Assembly: GCA_964493075.1 (NCBI GenBank)
Contig: CAZBNU010000072.1
Span: 1 to 18,205 of the forward strand
Reading direction: 5' to 3'
Source of the DNA: SLFT01 sp964493075
GTDB lineage: Bacteria; Hydrogenedentota; Hydrogenedentia; Hydrogenedentales; CAITNO01
Length of the DNA: 18,205 bases
Shown here: piece by piece, positions 1 through 7,332 of the stretch
How positions within the stretch are numbered: position 1 is the stretch's first letter
How the letters are laid out: the number at the start of each line of letters is the position of its first letter
Notes under the pieces: generated by a model
What the model was told of the DNA's origin: nothing
Database searches by the model: none
The model's input: the letters and a program-made list of their open reading frames with translations, nothing else
Made by a program: the position numbers and the translations under genes

Positions 1-590
1 AATCCCGTCTTGTAATCATGGGCAATAAGCCGCATATCCTCAGAAAAAAAAGCACGACGCTTGGCAAAATAATCTGGCGCATTACGAATAAACGTCCGGT
101 TTTTCTGCGCTACAGCAAAATCAAAATGATCAAGATGCTTCTCAATATCGGTAACGATGGCGCGACGTAGTTCCACTTCGTCGGGAGTCCAGGCAAAACC
201 GTAAGGCAACATAATGTCCGCCGTCAAAGATGCCAATACGCCCATCCGGTATGCAAAATAGGAGGTGGGTCCGTAAAGACGCGCCTCGCGCAATAACAAA
301 ATTTCATTTGCGATGGCCTGGATAACCTCCTTCTCACTGCTCAGAGAAACGCGATCGCCGAGTACCTGCCAACCATCGCTGGCGCCAGACATGACATCCC
401 GCTCAAAGTTCGGCCCCACTATGCCGCTGGGACGAAACGTATTGGGAAAATCATGCTTCAGCACCTGCAAAGCCATGGCGGTTATACTGCGTGTCGCACG
501 CGGTCCCCATGCGTATACGGCTGACGACCAAGCTATGCAAAGCAGCAACGCTGCCAAAACCACTGAAAGACACAGAAAATATTTCCGCAT
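1..590 (-). CDS. Secreted protein, zinc phospholipase C/nuclease-like, probably inactive; 3' end cut by window edge
   Basis: An open frame of 196 codons runs off the left edge. The ATG at 590 is preceded by AGGAAGAG at a good distance; an in-frame ATG at 629 would add 13 residues before the signal peptide and has a poorer ribosome site. Residues 1-27 form a Sec signal peptide (MRK, then a hydrophobic core, AVYA cleavage), so the mature protein would begin with Trp28 (WGPR). A mature N-terminal Trp is typical of the zinc-dependent phospholipase C/S1-P1 nuclease fold, where it is a metal ligand. Residues 116-131 resemble that fold's LG-x3-H-x3-D-x3-P-x-H stretch, but the His positions read Ser121 and Gly131 while Asp125-region and Pro129 remain. 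The resemblance is from memory, so function is uncertain; a metal-free relative is my inference. It lies downstream of the acyltransferase-hydrolase on the same strand, separated by 136 bases. Confidence 0.7.
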   Translation of the reverse strand, partial: MRKYFLCLSVVLAALLLCIAWSSAVYAWGPRATRSITAMALQVLKHDFPNTFRPSGIVGPNFERDVMSGASDGWQVLGDRVSLSSEKEVIQAIANEILLLREARLYGPTSYFAYRMGVLASLTADIMLPYGFAWTPDEVELRRAIVTDIEKHLDHFDFAVAQKNRTFIRNAPDYFAKRRAFFSEDMRLIAHDYKTG

Positions 591-726
591 AATGCTCTTC
601 CTATTTTCTCGCTGAACAAAATCGTCCATAGTACCATCCACAACACATTCAGATGCCAAATATCTGAAATAATACGCCAAGTTAACCTACTACGGGTAAA
701 AAACTATCATAAAACGCCTCAATGTG
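591..726. other. Intergenic region with small inverted repeat
   Basis: This spacer lies between two genes on the minus strand. It contains a perfect 5-bp inverted repeat CAGAT/ATCTG (650-654 and 662-666, 7-base loop), which could be an operator half-site pair or chance. No hairpin followed by a U tract is visible, so I see no clear terminator for the upstream gene, and no convincing promoter for the downstream one. Read-through from the acyltransferase gene is possible. Confidence 0.3.
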
Positions 727-3054
727 TCAATTGTTTTCCTGTTTTTTTTCTGAAGCGCTTATTTTCTCATCAGAACCAGGTATCTCCAGTATGCAATTTT
801 CTTCGCTCTTTTCGTGGGTTGAAAGCCCCGGTAACCACGATGCAAACCGTCTCCCCATAAGCCAGTAACGCCGTGCCTGCTCCTGTTTTAAGGTTCTGCA
901 TAAAAACTGTTCGACCTGCGAAAACACTTCGGAACTGCCCTCGCCGTTAATAATACCGTGGCGTTCCCGCTCGAATAATACCAGCTGTTTGTTGCGGGTG
1001 CCAAGTTTCTCGAATATCTCAGAACCGCTGACAGGGTCAACTGTATTGTCTTTTGATGCCTGAATCACAAGTGCTGGCGTCTGCACATTACCCAAAGAGT
1101 CCTCTGTTGCATTCATTATCTGTGTCAACTGCTGCACCCCGGTAAGCGGATTACGGGTATAGTTGATGTGCTTGTTCTCAGGATTGTTCTCAACGTAATC
1201 CATTGCATACTGGCTTTGCCCGAACTTTTTCAGCAGGCTATTGAGCGATATAATTGAAGGCACAAGCCGTATGGAGTAATTGCGGACATGCAATGGCGCA
1301 CAGATTGAAAAAACCGCCTTAATTTGTGACTGCTTTTGTGCCGCACCCAATAGCGCCAGACATCCCCCTGTCGAAAATCCACCCAGAATCACCTTGTCTG
1401 TAATGGTACGCATCAGCGCATAACCTCGGCTGAATGAGGTGTACCAATCTTCCCAGTCGCACCGTGCAAGGTCTTCCGGCGCTGTGCCGTGCCCCTTAAG
1501 ACGTATCCCGTAAACGGCAAATCCACAACGGTACAAATGTTCAGCGAGAAGACGCACTTCCAAAGGGGCCGCCATGTACCCATGTGCCAGAACAACCCCA
1601 CCGCGAACACGCCATGGCCTCAATAAAAAAGGCCGCCCCACGCAAGGCGCTTTGCTCATGATAGGCAGGTAAAACCGTGCATAGTCTTCTTCAAATTCAC
1701 ACATTATCCTATGGGCAAGATGCCTGCTCACTGCACTTTTTACAATAAAATCCGGCGTTCGTCCGATATAGCGAACAATAGCAGGTGCGGCCCATGCCGC
1801 CTCGGATTCGTTGGCAATAACATCCGGGGTCGCCTCTCGGGGCATCGCATGATAATCCGTAACAGGCATCAATTGCCTGCGCTTCTTTTTATAGCCGCGT
1901 TCGGAAGATATGAGAAACTCCTCTTCCAAAGCCATCTCAAGAAACCCCTGAAAAGCAGCATGAGGTTCATCGTCCAAAAGTGAATTACATTGTTTTTCAA
2001 GCTCCGGATGGGCATTGCAAGCCGACCGCAACACTTGCTGGACGCAAAGATAAATGCGCTCCCGATAATCACGTTCGCGAAACCAGCGGCCTTCAGGCTG
2101 CCTTCTAATGATTCCTGCGAAAATATGATCCATGTTGATCATGGTCATCGCGTAAATTGAAGCCATGAACCTATGGGTAATTGCCTGTGCCAAGTCATGG
2201 AATGACGCACGCGTATCAGCTTCAAAAACCGTGAGGTCGCCGGGCGTACAGGCCATCATAGAGGCGTACTCGGGAGAAGCAAGATATTCGTCTACAGCAA
2301 TCGGATTCCCAAAGGTTACATCAATGTCTGTGTCTTCTGCCAGAACGGTACCTTCAACAGAAAGTTCTGCAAGAGCGCGTTGGCTTAAATCTCCCCCAAG
2401 TTTCCGGGCGCCCCGCAGAAAAATGTTGTCCCGTGCCCGAATCGGATAATAAGTGATATTTACTGGAATAATGACGGTCCGCAGCGCAGCCACTTCCCCG
2501 TAATTGTCCAAGTCGAAAAGATTTAAGGCCTGGTCCAATTCATCCTGACTGCCACTTTTGTGCAGGCAACGTAGTTTGGCGCGATAATAGGCTGCCCGCA
2601 ATGCAAGCGAAGCAGCGCCAGTATGAGGCGGGCGCTGCTGATGCCCATCAAAAACCTTGAATAAACCGTGATCCTGAAACAAGCGTTTGTCCTTAATCAT
2701 AGCGCCCTCAGGAAAGATTACCCAGGGATGGTCGCCACGAAGCAAAGCGCGAATGATGGTTTTATCGCGGTCCGGGTCTTTTGTGGAAATGGAGCCTGTA
2801 GCATGGAGGTAGTTGCCTATCTTGCCATGAAACAAATCCGCCGCCGCCAGTGACCACGGCTCAAGACCTGTATGCTTGTGAATAAGGTACGGCAGAAGAA
2901 GGGTTTCAAGACGCGTAAAATGGTTGGCCGTGAAAATGATTGACATATCCGGCGCAATCACATCAGCATTATGAAGCCGTACCTGCGCCCGCATCACCTG
3001 CGAAGCCAGATCCAGCATCCATTTAGTCATTTTCAATGCCAGTGAAACCGCCAT
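727..3054 (-). CDS. Two-domain protein: PlsC-like acyltransferase fused to alpha/beta-hydrolase (monoacylglycerol-lipase-like)
   Basis: The 775-residue product has two enzyme-like domains. The N-terminal part carries glycerophospholipid acyltransferase motifs: NHFTRLE (His45, Glu50; an HX4E variant of the usual HX4D) and FPEG at 114-117, the substrate-binding block. A middle segment of about 250 residues (220-475) is unrecognised. The C-terminal part is an alpha/beta hydrolase: HGY oxyanion motif at 491-493, nucleophile elbow GFSTGG with Ser561, Asp669 in SKDNTVDP and His699 in ERERHG, which completes a lipase-type triad. The ATG at 3054 follows GAGAAGG; the frame extends upstream only to a TTG at 3111 with no support. 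No signal peptide is seen, so an inner-membrane or cytoplasmic site is likely. Probable roles are acyl transfer to a lysophospholipid and release of acyl chains, that is, lipid remodelling; this is inferred. It lies 67 bases behind the PilZ gene and is probably cotranscribed. Confidence 0.85.
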   Translation of the reverse strand: MAVSLALKMTKWMLDLASQVMRAQVRLHNADVIAPDMSIIFTANHFTRLETLLLPYLIHKHTGLEPWSLAAADLFHGKIGNYLHATGSISTKDPDRDKTIIRALLRGDHPWVIFPEGAMIKDKRLFQDHGLFKVFDGHQQRPPHTGAASLALRAAYYRAKLRCLHKSGSQDELDQALNLFDLDNYGEVAALRTVIIPVNITYYPIRARDNIFLRGARKLGGDLSQRALAELSVEGTVLAEDTDIDVTFGNPIAVDEYLASPEYASMMACTPGDLTVFEADTRASFHDLAQAITHRFMASIYAMTMINMDHIFAGIIRRQPEGRWFRERDYRERIYLCVQQVLRSACNAHPELEKQCNSLLDDEPHAAFQGFLEMALEEEFLISSERGYKKKRRQLMPVTDYHAMPREATPDVIANESEAAWAAPAIVRYIGRTPDFIVKSAVSRHLAHRIMCEFEEDYARFYLPIMSKAPCVGRPFLLRPWRVRGGVVLAHGYMAAPLEVRLLAEHLYRCGFAVYGIRLKGHGTAPEDLARCDWEDWYTSFSRGYALMRTITDKVILGGFSTGGCLALLGAAQKQSQIKAVFSICAPLHVRNYSIRLVPSIISLNSLLKKFGQSQYAMDYVENNPENKHINYTRNPLTGVQQLTQIMNATEDSLGNVQTPALVIQASKDNTVDPVSGSEIFEKLGTRNKQLVLFERERHGIINGEGSSEVFSQVEQFLCRTLKQEQARRYWLMGRRFASWLPGLSTHEKSEENCILEIPGSDEKISASEKKQENN

Positions 3055-3121
3055 CCGACCTTCTCTCGTTAATCCCTGACACCGGGACGCGACAAACGCC
3101 ACAAACAACAATTAAACTGCG

Positions 3122-3532
3122 TCACTTACTCTGTACCGGCAATGACGCATCACCCGTGCATGACGCGCCAAGACGCTGTTCCAATTCCTTCTCCAACGCC
3201 ACATCATCTGATGCCGTGGCCCGGACAAGACTGCACAAACGATACAGGCTCTCATCGTCAATCTTACCAATTTCGATAGCAACACCACGTTCGTCAAGTC
3301 GTGAAACAACTCCGGGACACATTATATCAGTCTTCTCGTTTCCGTGGCCGATAGTCATCTGTATTTTAACAGGACTCCCCAAGGGCAACGAACGCTCAGT
3401 TTCAAGCAACAGCCCGTTTAAACTAATGTTCGAAGCGTTTCCTTCTACAAGTACCCCACTCTCCAGACGCACCTGCACCGACAACGATACAGGGCTGCGA
3501 GAATACTTTCGCTGTTCCATATTTTTACTCAT
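3122..3532 (-). CDS. PilZ-domain protein, probable c-di-GMP receptor
   Basis: This 136-residue protein carries both signature motifs of PilZ c-di-GMP receptors: RKYSR (R8-x3-R12) and NISLNG (35-40, fitting [D/N]-x-S-x2-G), followed by a beta-barrel-like stretch to about residue 95. Intact motifs suggest that it binds c-di-GMP. The C-terminal 40 residues are helical and charged, with no second domain recognised; stand-alone PilZ proteins usually act by contacting a partner. The ATG at 3532 is chosen because AAAGG lies six bases upstream; a TTG two codons earlier is less likely. It is divergent from the ECF sigma operon and is the first gene of a probable minus-strand operon with the acyltransferase-hydrolase, which suggests that the second messenger may control that enzyme. 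The link is inference from position only. Confidence 0.88.
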   Translation of the reverse strand: MSKNMEQRKYSRSPVSLSVQVRLESGVLVEGNASNISLNGLLLETERSLPLGSPVKIQMTIGHGNEKTDIMCPGVVSRLDERGVAIEIGKIDDESLYRLCSLVRATASDDVALEKELEQRLGASCTGDASLPVQSK

Positions 3533-3656
3533 TGCCAACCTTTCCCGACACTGTCACTCTGGACAAAATTCGCCTCTTTCCATAGTCAGCATAGCACAAT
3601 TCATGTAGAAGACGCCAAACCACAACTCTCTGCCAGATGGCCCCGTAAAACAAACA

Positions 3657-3685
3657 ATGATACAAATATGAAACTTTACCTGCAA
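3657..3685 (-). promoter_or_regulatory. Candidate sigma70-type promoter for PilZ operon
   Basis: Reading on the minus strand, TTGCAG (3685-3680) is followed after 17 bases by TATCAT (3662-3657), a good -10 box with a weak -35 box. Transcription would start about 120 bases upstream of the PilZ ATG. The element overlaps the ECF-type promoter on the opposite strand, so the two transcripts might compete. Confidence 0.35.
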
Positions 3686-3695
3686 AAAAGGTATA
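3669..3695 (+). promoter_or_regulatory. Candidate ECF-sigma promoter (autoregulatory)
   Basis: TGAAAC at 3669-3674, continuing TTT, is followed after 15 bases, including an A tract, by GGTATA at 3690-3695. This resembles the class of promoters recognised by ECF sigma factors such as Bacillus SigW (TGAAAC, 16 bases, CGTATA). It sits 46 bases upstream of the ECF sigma start codon, the position expected of a self-activating promoter. A sigma70 reading of the same stretch gives no acceptable -35 box at the right spacing. I found no second copy with a matching -10 in the other intergenic regions of the window. Confidence 0.5.
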
Positions 3696-3740
3696 CTAAC
3701 GATGTTATTATAGAATCCCGTTACAGTTAAGGTGTAATTG

Positions 3741-4430
3741 ATGGGCGATGGCCAACAAAAAAAACTGAATAGTATGGATAAAGCGCCTCTGTTGCGTTCG
3801 CTGCCAGTCGCGGGTGCCCCCATGCCACTTCGTGATATGGACGATGACGCGCTTTTGGCAGCCCATACCGCAGGCTCAGAACTGGCCTTCCCAGAACTGG
3901 TGCGGCGGTATCAACGCAGTATTTTTGGCTATATCTTCCGCATGCTCCAGAATAAACATATCGCAGAAGAACTGACTCAGGAAGTGTTTCTGGCCTTGGT
4001 CAGAAATGCCGACCGTTACCAACCACAAGGAAAGTTCTCCGGGTATCTCTTTGCCATTGCTTCCAATAAAATCCACAAGGAATGGGAACAACGCAAACGG
4101 CGTCCGAAATTTTTCAGCCTTTCATTCTGGAACGGTGATGCAAACACGGAAGACCACGGCAATATGCCTTTGGATACGATAGAGGATAGTAGCGCCTGTG
4201 TTGAAACAGCATTCAAAAAATGCGAGATATCCGATGCTGTGAACGAAGCACTCAAACATCTGCCGGAACACTATCGGGAAGCATTTATTTTGCGGCGTTT
4301 TCAAGACCTCTCCTATGAAGAAATTGCTGAAATCACAGACTGCCCCGTAGGAACAATTAAATCGCGCGTAGTGCGCGCAGAACGCGGGTTGCGGCCACAT
4401 CTCGAACGGTTTCGTGAGTATTTGCAGTAA
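3741..4430 (+). CDS. ECF-family RNA polymerase sigma factor
   Basis: The 229-residue product has a region 2 domain at about 50-117 (FPELVRRYQRSIFGYIFRML, then AEELTQEVFLAL, the core-binding and -10 recognition helices) and a region 4 domain at about 165-222 (LPEHYREAF, then SYEEIAEI and PVGTIKSRV, the helix-turn-helix that reads the -35 box). There is no region 1 or 3, as in ECF sigma factors. The start is the ATG at 3741 with AAGGTG six bases upstream; the TTG directly before it is not needed. A 30-45 residue N-terminal extension ahead of region 2 is longer than in minimal ECF proteins. The anti-sigma gene follows after 14 bases, and the secreted DUF4097 gene after that, so the factor probably answers an envelope or surface signal. 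Confidence 0.95.
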   Translation: MGDGQQKKLNSMDKAPLLRSLPVAGAPMPLRDMDDDALLAAHTAGSELAFPELVRRYQRSIFGYIFRMLQNKHIAEELTQEVFLALVRNADRYQPQGKFSGYLFAIASNKIHKEWEQRKRRPKFFSLSFWNGDANTEDHGNMPLDTIEDSSACVETAFKKCEISDAVNEALKHLPEHYREAFILRRFQDLSYEEIAEITDCPVGTIKSRVVRAERGLRPHLERFREYLQ

Positions 4431-4444
4431 CAAATGGAGTTAGC

Positions 4445-5128
4445 ATGCACGTTGACCCTACAGCCATAACTCATCCAACTCAGCGACAACTGGTAGCCTT
4501 TGCAGAGTCGCTCGTGGATAAGCATGCGTCCGTATCGGCATTGATGGCTACCCACGTTACCAGATGTCCCATGTGTGCCCGTGAAGTTAAACAAATTCGG
4601 GCATCCTTGGAACTGGCCGCGTTGGCATGCCTGCCGGAACCTTCCAATGAATTGACGAAGCGCATCATTGTGCAGGCGCAACAGATGCGTGTAAACGCCA
4701 CGCCTGCGCCAGAAAAGGCCGGATTTGTTCGCATCACCAAAATGGCTGCGTGCATGGTTGGCGCACTGGCGCTTGCCTACTTCTCCTTTGGCGCAGCATT
4801 AAGCGACCTCTCACCGGAAGAACGTAAACCTTCCTTTCACGCCTCCTCTAACCCTGATGAATCCCCTGTATTCCACGAAGCACTTCAGCAAAAATCCAAT
4901 ACGGTCAAAGCCCTTTCCGACGCCATTTCATTTCAGCCAGAAAGACCCAAATCCCCCTATGAACAGGGCCATCGTCGCTTCCTTCACGCACTGGACGATG
5001 ACATGAGCGCCGCACGGGCGGCACTTGAACGCAATCCCGGCTGCCCACGCGCCAATCAGGTAATGCTTACCAGTGTTAACCGGCAACTTGAAGGGTTGAG
5101 AAACCTGTATCTCGACCGCAAGTTGTAG
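4445..5128 (+). CDS. Membrane-anchored zinc-finger (ZAS-type) anti-sigma factor
   Basis: This 227-residue protein has the zinc anti-sigma signature H-x3-C-x2-C (HVTRCPMC, His37, Cys41, Cys44) in its N-terminal cytoplasmic part, one hydrophobic segment at about 99-119 (KMAACMVGALALAYFSFGAA), and a periplasmic C-terminal region of about 105 residues that ends in a helical, TPR-like stretch (RAALERNPGCPRA). GGAG lies five bases before the ATG. It follows the ECF sigma gene by 14 bases, the normal arrangement for a cognate anti-sigma factor. The role is to hold the sigma factor at the membrane until a signal acts on the periplasmic part; this comes from family knowledge and position. The sequence does not show whether release is by proteolysis or by zinc-centre change. 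Confidence 0.88.
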   Translation: MHVDPTAITHPTQRQLVAFAESLVDKHASVSALMATHVTRCPMCAREVKQIRASLELAALACLPEPSNELTKRIIVQAQQMRVNATPAPEKAGFVRITKMAACMVGALALAYFSFGAALSDLSPEERKPSFHASSNPDESPVFHEALQQKSNTVKALSDAISFQPERPKSPYEQGHRRFLHALDDDMSAARAALERNPGCPRANQVMLTSVNRQLEGLRNLYLDRKL

Positions 5129-5142
5129 ACCGGACAGACGAT

Positions 5143-7065
5143 ATGGGCATTGGTTTAACGGTTTACTTTCATCGTTCAGGATTGTTTTTTCTGGTACTTG
5201 CAATAATCTCAGGGCTTGGGTCGCACCCCGCTCACGCGGAAATTATGCAGCGCATACAAGCCGGAATTGAGGAAGTCGCCAAGGGAATGGATTATGTGGG
5301 AGAACAGGCGGGTCAATTGATCGGAACAGGCATCCCATTACAGGATGAAACCACGGCAGCGGTGGAACATCGGCGCCTTTTTGAAGAGCAATATCCAGTC
5401 GGAGAAACCCCAAAGGTTGCCCTGTCCAATGAATTCGGCGCCATTCACGTCTCCACATGGAATGAAAACATTGTAAAAATCACCGCAGAAATTATTGCCG
5501 GAGGTGAATCCCAGGATACAGCCGAACATCTGGCCAATGTCATCGAAATTCGGGTGTCCCCAGGTACCGATTTTTTGGAATGTCGCACCGTATATCCCGA
5601 AGTGAAAGGCACAGGTCAACTTTTTCTTTCCGTTAACTATACTGTTCAAATTCCGCAACATGCTTCACTAACAGCCGAAAACTTTTTCGGGGATGTATTT
5701 CTCACGGATATTGGAGGCGCCATTACTACAGATGTACAGTATGGCGGCCTCAAAATTATAAATGCACTGGAGAGCGTCCACGCCCGCGTGCAGGGCGATT
5801 TCCCCGTGCATATCAATGGACTGGCCCAAGGTGGCGTATTTAAATTCCAAGGGGTTTCCGCTGACCTTGAAAATATCGGCGGCGAAGTGGATATCAACCA
5901 TTTTCGCGGCAAAATAAAGATCAAACGCATCAGCGAAAACGCCACTATAACCTTAAACTGCGACAGCGCTCAATCCATGCTTGTCTTAACCCCGGACATC
6001 AACCCTGACCTTTCCGCCATAATTGTATACGGGAAACTGGACTCCAGTTTGGATGTTTCCCGTTCGCTTCGGGGAACACAACTGGTTGCACGCCACCCCA
6101 ATGCGGGCGCAAGCCAAAAGATTTCCGTTAACGCCACATTCAGTGAAGTAGTATTGTCAATTGAAGGGAAAAATACAGAAATCCGCAATACACCCGATGC
6201 AACTAGCAAAATATTCACTGACATCCACCAGGAAACAATCCCTATTACTGAAAATACCAACGTCCACCTGTCCACCCTCGCAGGAAATATTCAGGTGGAA
6301 GGCGCAGATGTTGACCATATCCTTCTCGAAGCCACACGGGTCGCATGGACACCTTCTGCAGCGGCGGCGTTGGATGCCTTGGATGCTTTGAAACTGTCAA
6401 CCCGTAGTGAAGACAATACTATTTATATTCAGACCAGCGTCACTCAGGATATGACCATATTTGACTGCGAGTCCTACCGAGTGGATATGCGCATAGTCTA
6501 TCCCCGCGAACTGCCCCTGCATATCAATGCACAGGATGGCGTTACCACAGTGGACGGAATTGGAAACGGCGTTTTCATTACTCAGGAGAAGGGCGAAATT
6601 AATCTGCAGCACATCAAGAGCAACATCACTGCTACAAATAATTCAGGCAATATCAAAATTCAGGACTGCTCCGGTCCGGTCGAAGCCAGCACGCAGTACG
6701 GAGTCATCTCCTTAGAACGGGTTTATGGCAATATCCGCACTAACGCTCTGGAAGGAAGCACCTATCTTGATGGTGTGCATGGCGATGTTGTTGTTCGACA
6801 CAAAAGCGGTGATGTAAAACTACTCTGCTTGGACCCCATACAGGGCAGTTTCGACGTTCTAGTTGAAGACGGCAATCTGAACGCCTTCATAGCACCAGAT
6901 TCCGACGCCACACTGAATGTAAAATCCGTCAATGGCAGGATACAGAGTTCCCTGTCTCTTTCCGGTACTATCAACCGTGACTTCCAGGAGTTTTTCGGAC
7001 GTCTTAACGGGGAAACACATACAGTACGCCTCGAATGCGTAAACGGTGATATTTTCCTGAATTAG
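5143..7065 (+). CDS. Secreted DUF4097-type beta-strand-repeat (adhesin-like) protein with duplicated domain
   Basis: The 640-residue product begins with a signal peptide (hydrophobic core 12-25, AHA cleavage near residue 32), then an amphipathic helical stretch to about 75, then short repeating beta-strands rich in G-x-I/V patterns. These are typical of the DUF4097 putative-adhesin family, which folds as a beta-solenoid. Two modules are apparent, about 91-345 (starting LSNEFGAIHVSTW) and 374-640 (starting LSTLAGNIQVEGA). Each has a YP-type strand near its middle and a QYG motif (199-201 and 518-520). It is the third gene of the sigma/anti-sigma operon, 14 bases after the anti-sigma stop. Likely location is periplasm or outer surface; its role could be an output of the sigma factor or part of the sensing. 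No enzymatic motif is visible. The ribosome site (GGACAG) is weak. Confidence 0.85.
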   Translation: MGIGLTVYFHRSGLFFLVLAIISGLGSHPAHAEIMQRIQAGIEEVAKGMDYVGEQAGQLIGTGIPLQDETTAAVEHRRLFEEQYPVGETPKVALSNEFGAIHVSTWNENIVKITAEIIAGGESQDTAEHLANVIEIRVSPGTDFLECRTVYPEVKGTGQLFLSVNYTVQIPQHASLTAENFFGDVFLTDIGGAITTDVQYGGLKIINALESVHARVQGDFPVHINGLAQGGVFKFQGVSADLENIGGEVDINHFRGKIKIKRISENATITLNCDSAQSMLVLTPDINPDLSAIIVYGKLDSSLDVSRSLRGTQLVARHPNAGASQKISVNATFSEVVLSIEGKNTEIRNTPDATSKIFTDIHQETIPITENTNVHLSTLAGNIQVEGADVDHILLEATRVAWTPSAAAALDALDALKLSTRSEDNTIYIQTSVTQDMTIFDCESYRVDMRIVYPRELPLHINAQDGVTTVDGIGNGVFITQEKGEINLQHIKSNITATNNSGNIKIQDCSGPVEASTQYGVISLERVYGNIRTNALEGSTYLDGVHGDVVVRHKSGDVKLLCLDPIQGSFDVLVEDGNLNAFIAPDSDATLNVKSVNGRIQSSLSLSGTINRDFQEFFGRLNGETHTVRLECVNGDIFLN

Positions 7066-7332
7066 CAGTTGTTAAAGTTGTTTTTTGACCCATTAATGCG
7101 CTAAAGTATTGTAAAATTGCAGGTTTTATTATGAGATTCGAGGTTGTTTTATGCAGTGAAGATGAATTTTGGACAGGATAATGCTGTTTTATGGCTTGGA
7201 TTGTATCTAAAAGCGGTTTTTATATGGCGGCATAGAGTTCTGGCAAAGGCGGTGGAGATAGAATACAGGTCTGCCGTTACCTTGAATTAAAAGGTTATTC
7301 CGTTTATACTACGGCAAAAAGGGATATTGAGT
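7066..7332. other. Intergenic region, AT-rich, with protein-like relic and promoter
   Basis: The longest stretch without an annotated gene (267 bases). It holds the promoter at 7282-7310, a second and weaker candidate (TTGACC 7085-7090, 16 bases, TATTGT 7107-7112), and recurring GTTTTAT-like blocks near 7123, 7146, 7185 and 7216. One frame (starting ATG 7131) reads like protein but is broken by TAA at 7179 and TAG at 7233. No hairpin terminator for the DUF4097 gene is visible. Confidence 0.5.
7282..7310 (+). promoter_or_regulatory. Candidate sigma70 promoter for the HEAT/pentapeptide/MBL operon
   Basis: TTGAAT (7282-7287), 17 bases, TATACT (7305-7310): four and five matches to the two consensus hexamers with ideal spacing. 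Transcription would start near 7317, leaving a short leader with AAAGGGA just before the ATG at 7333. Confidence 0.6.

Noticed and set aside
313..615. Open frame of 100 codons on the plus strand
   Set aside because: It lies opposite the secreted protein on the minus strand, which has a signal peptide and a good ribosome site; the plus-strand product is unlike a protein.
3036..3608. Open frame of 190 codons on the plus strand
   Set aside because: It is antisense to the PilZ gene and the start of the acyltransferase gene; the composition (many Ser, Arg, Thr) is that of a shadow frame.
7131..7181. Small peptide gene of 16 codons
   Set aside because: There is no ribosome site ahead of the ATG; kept only as part of the relic finding.
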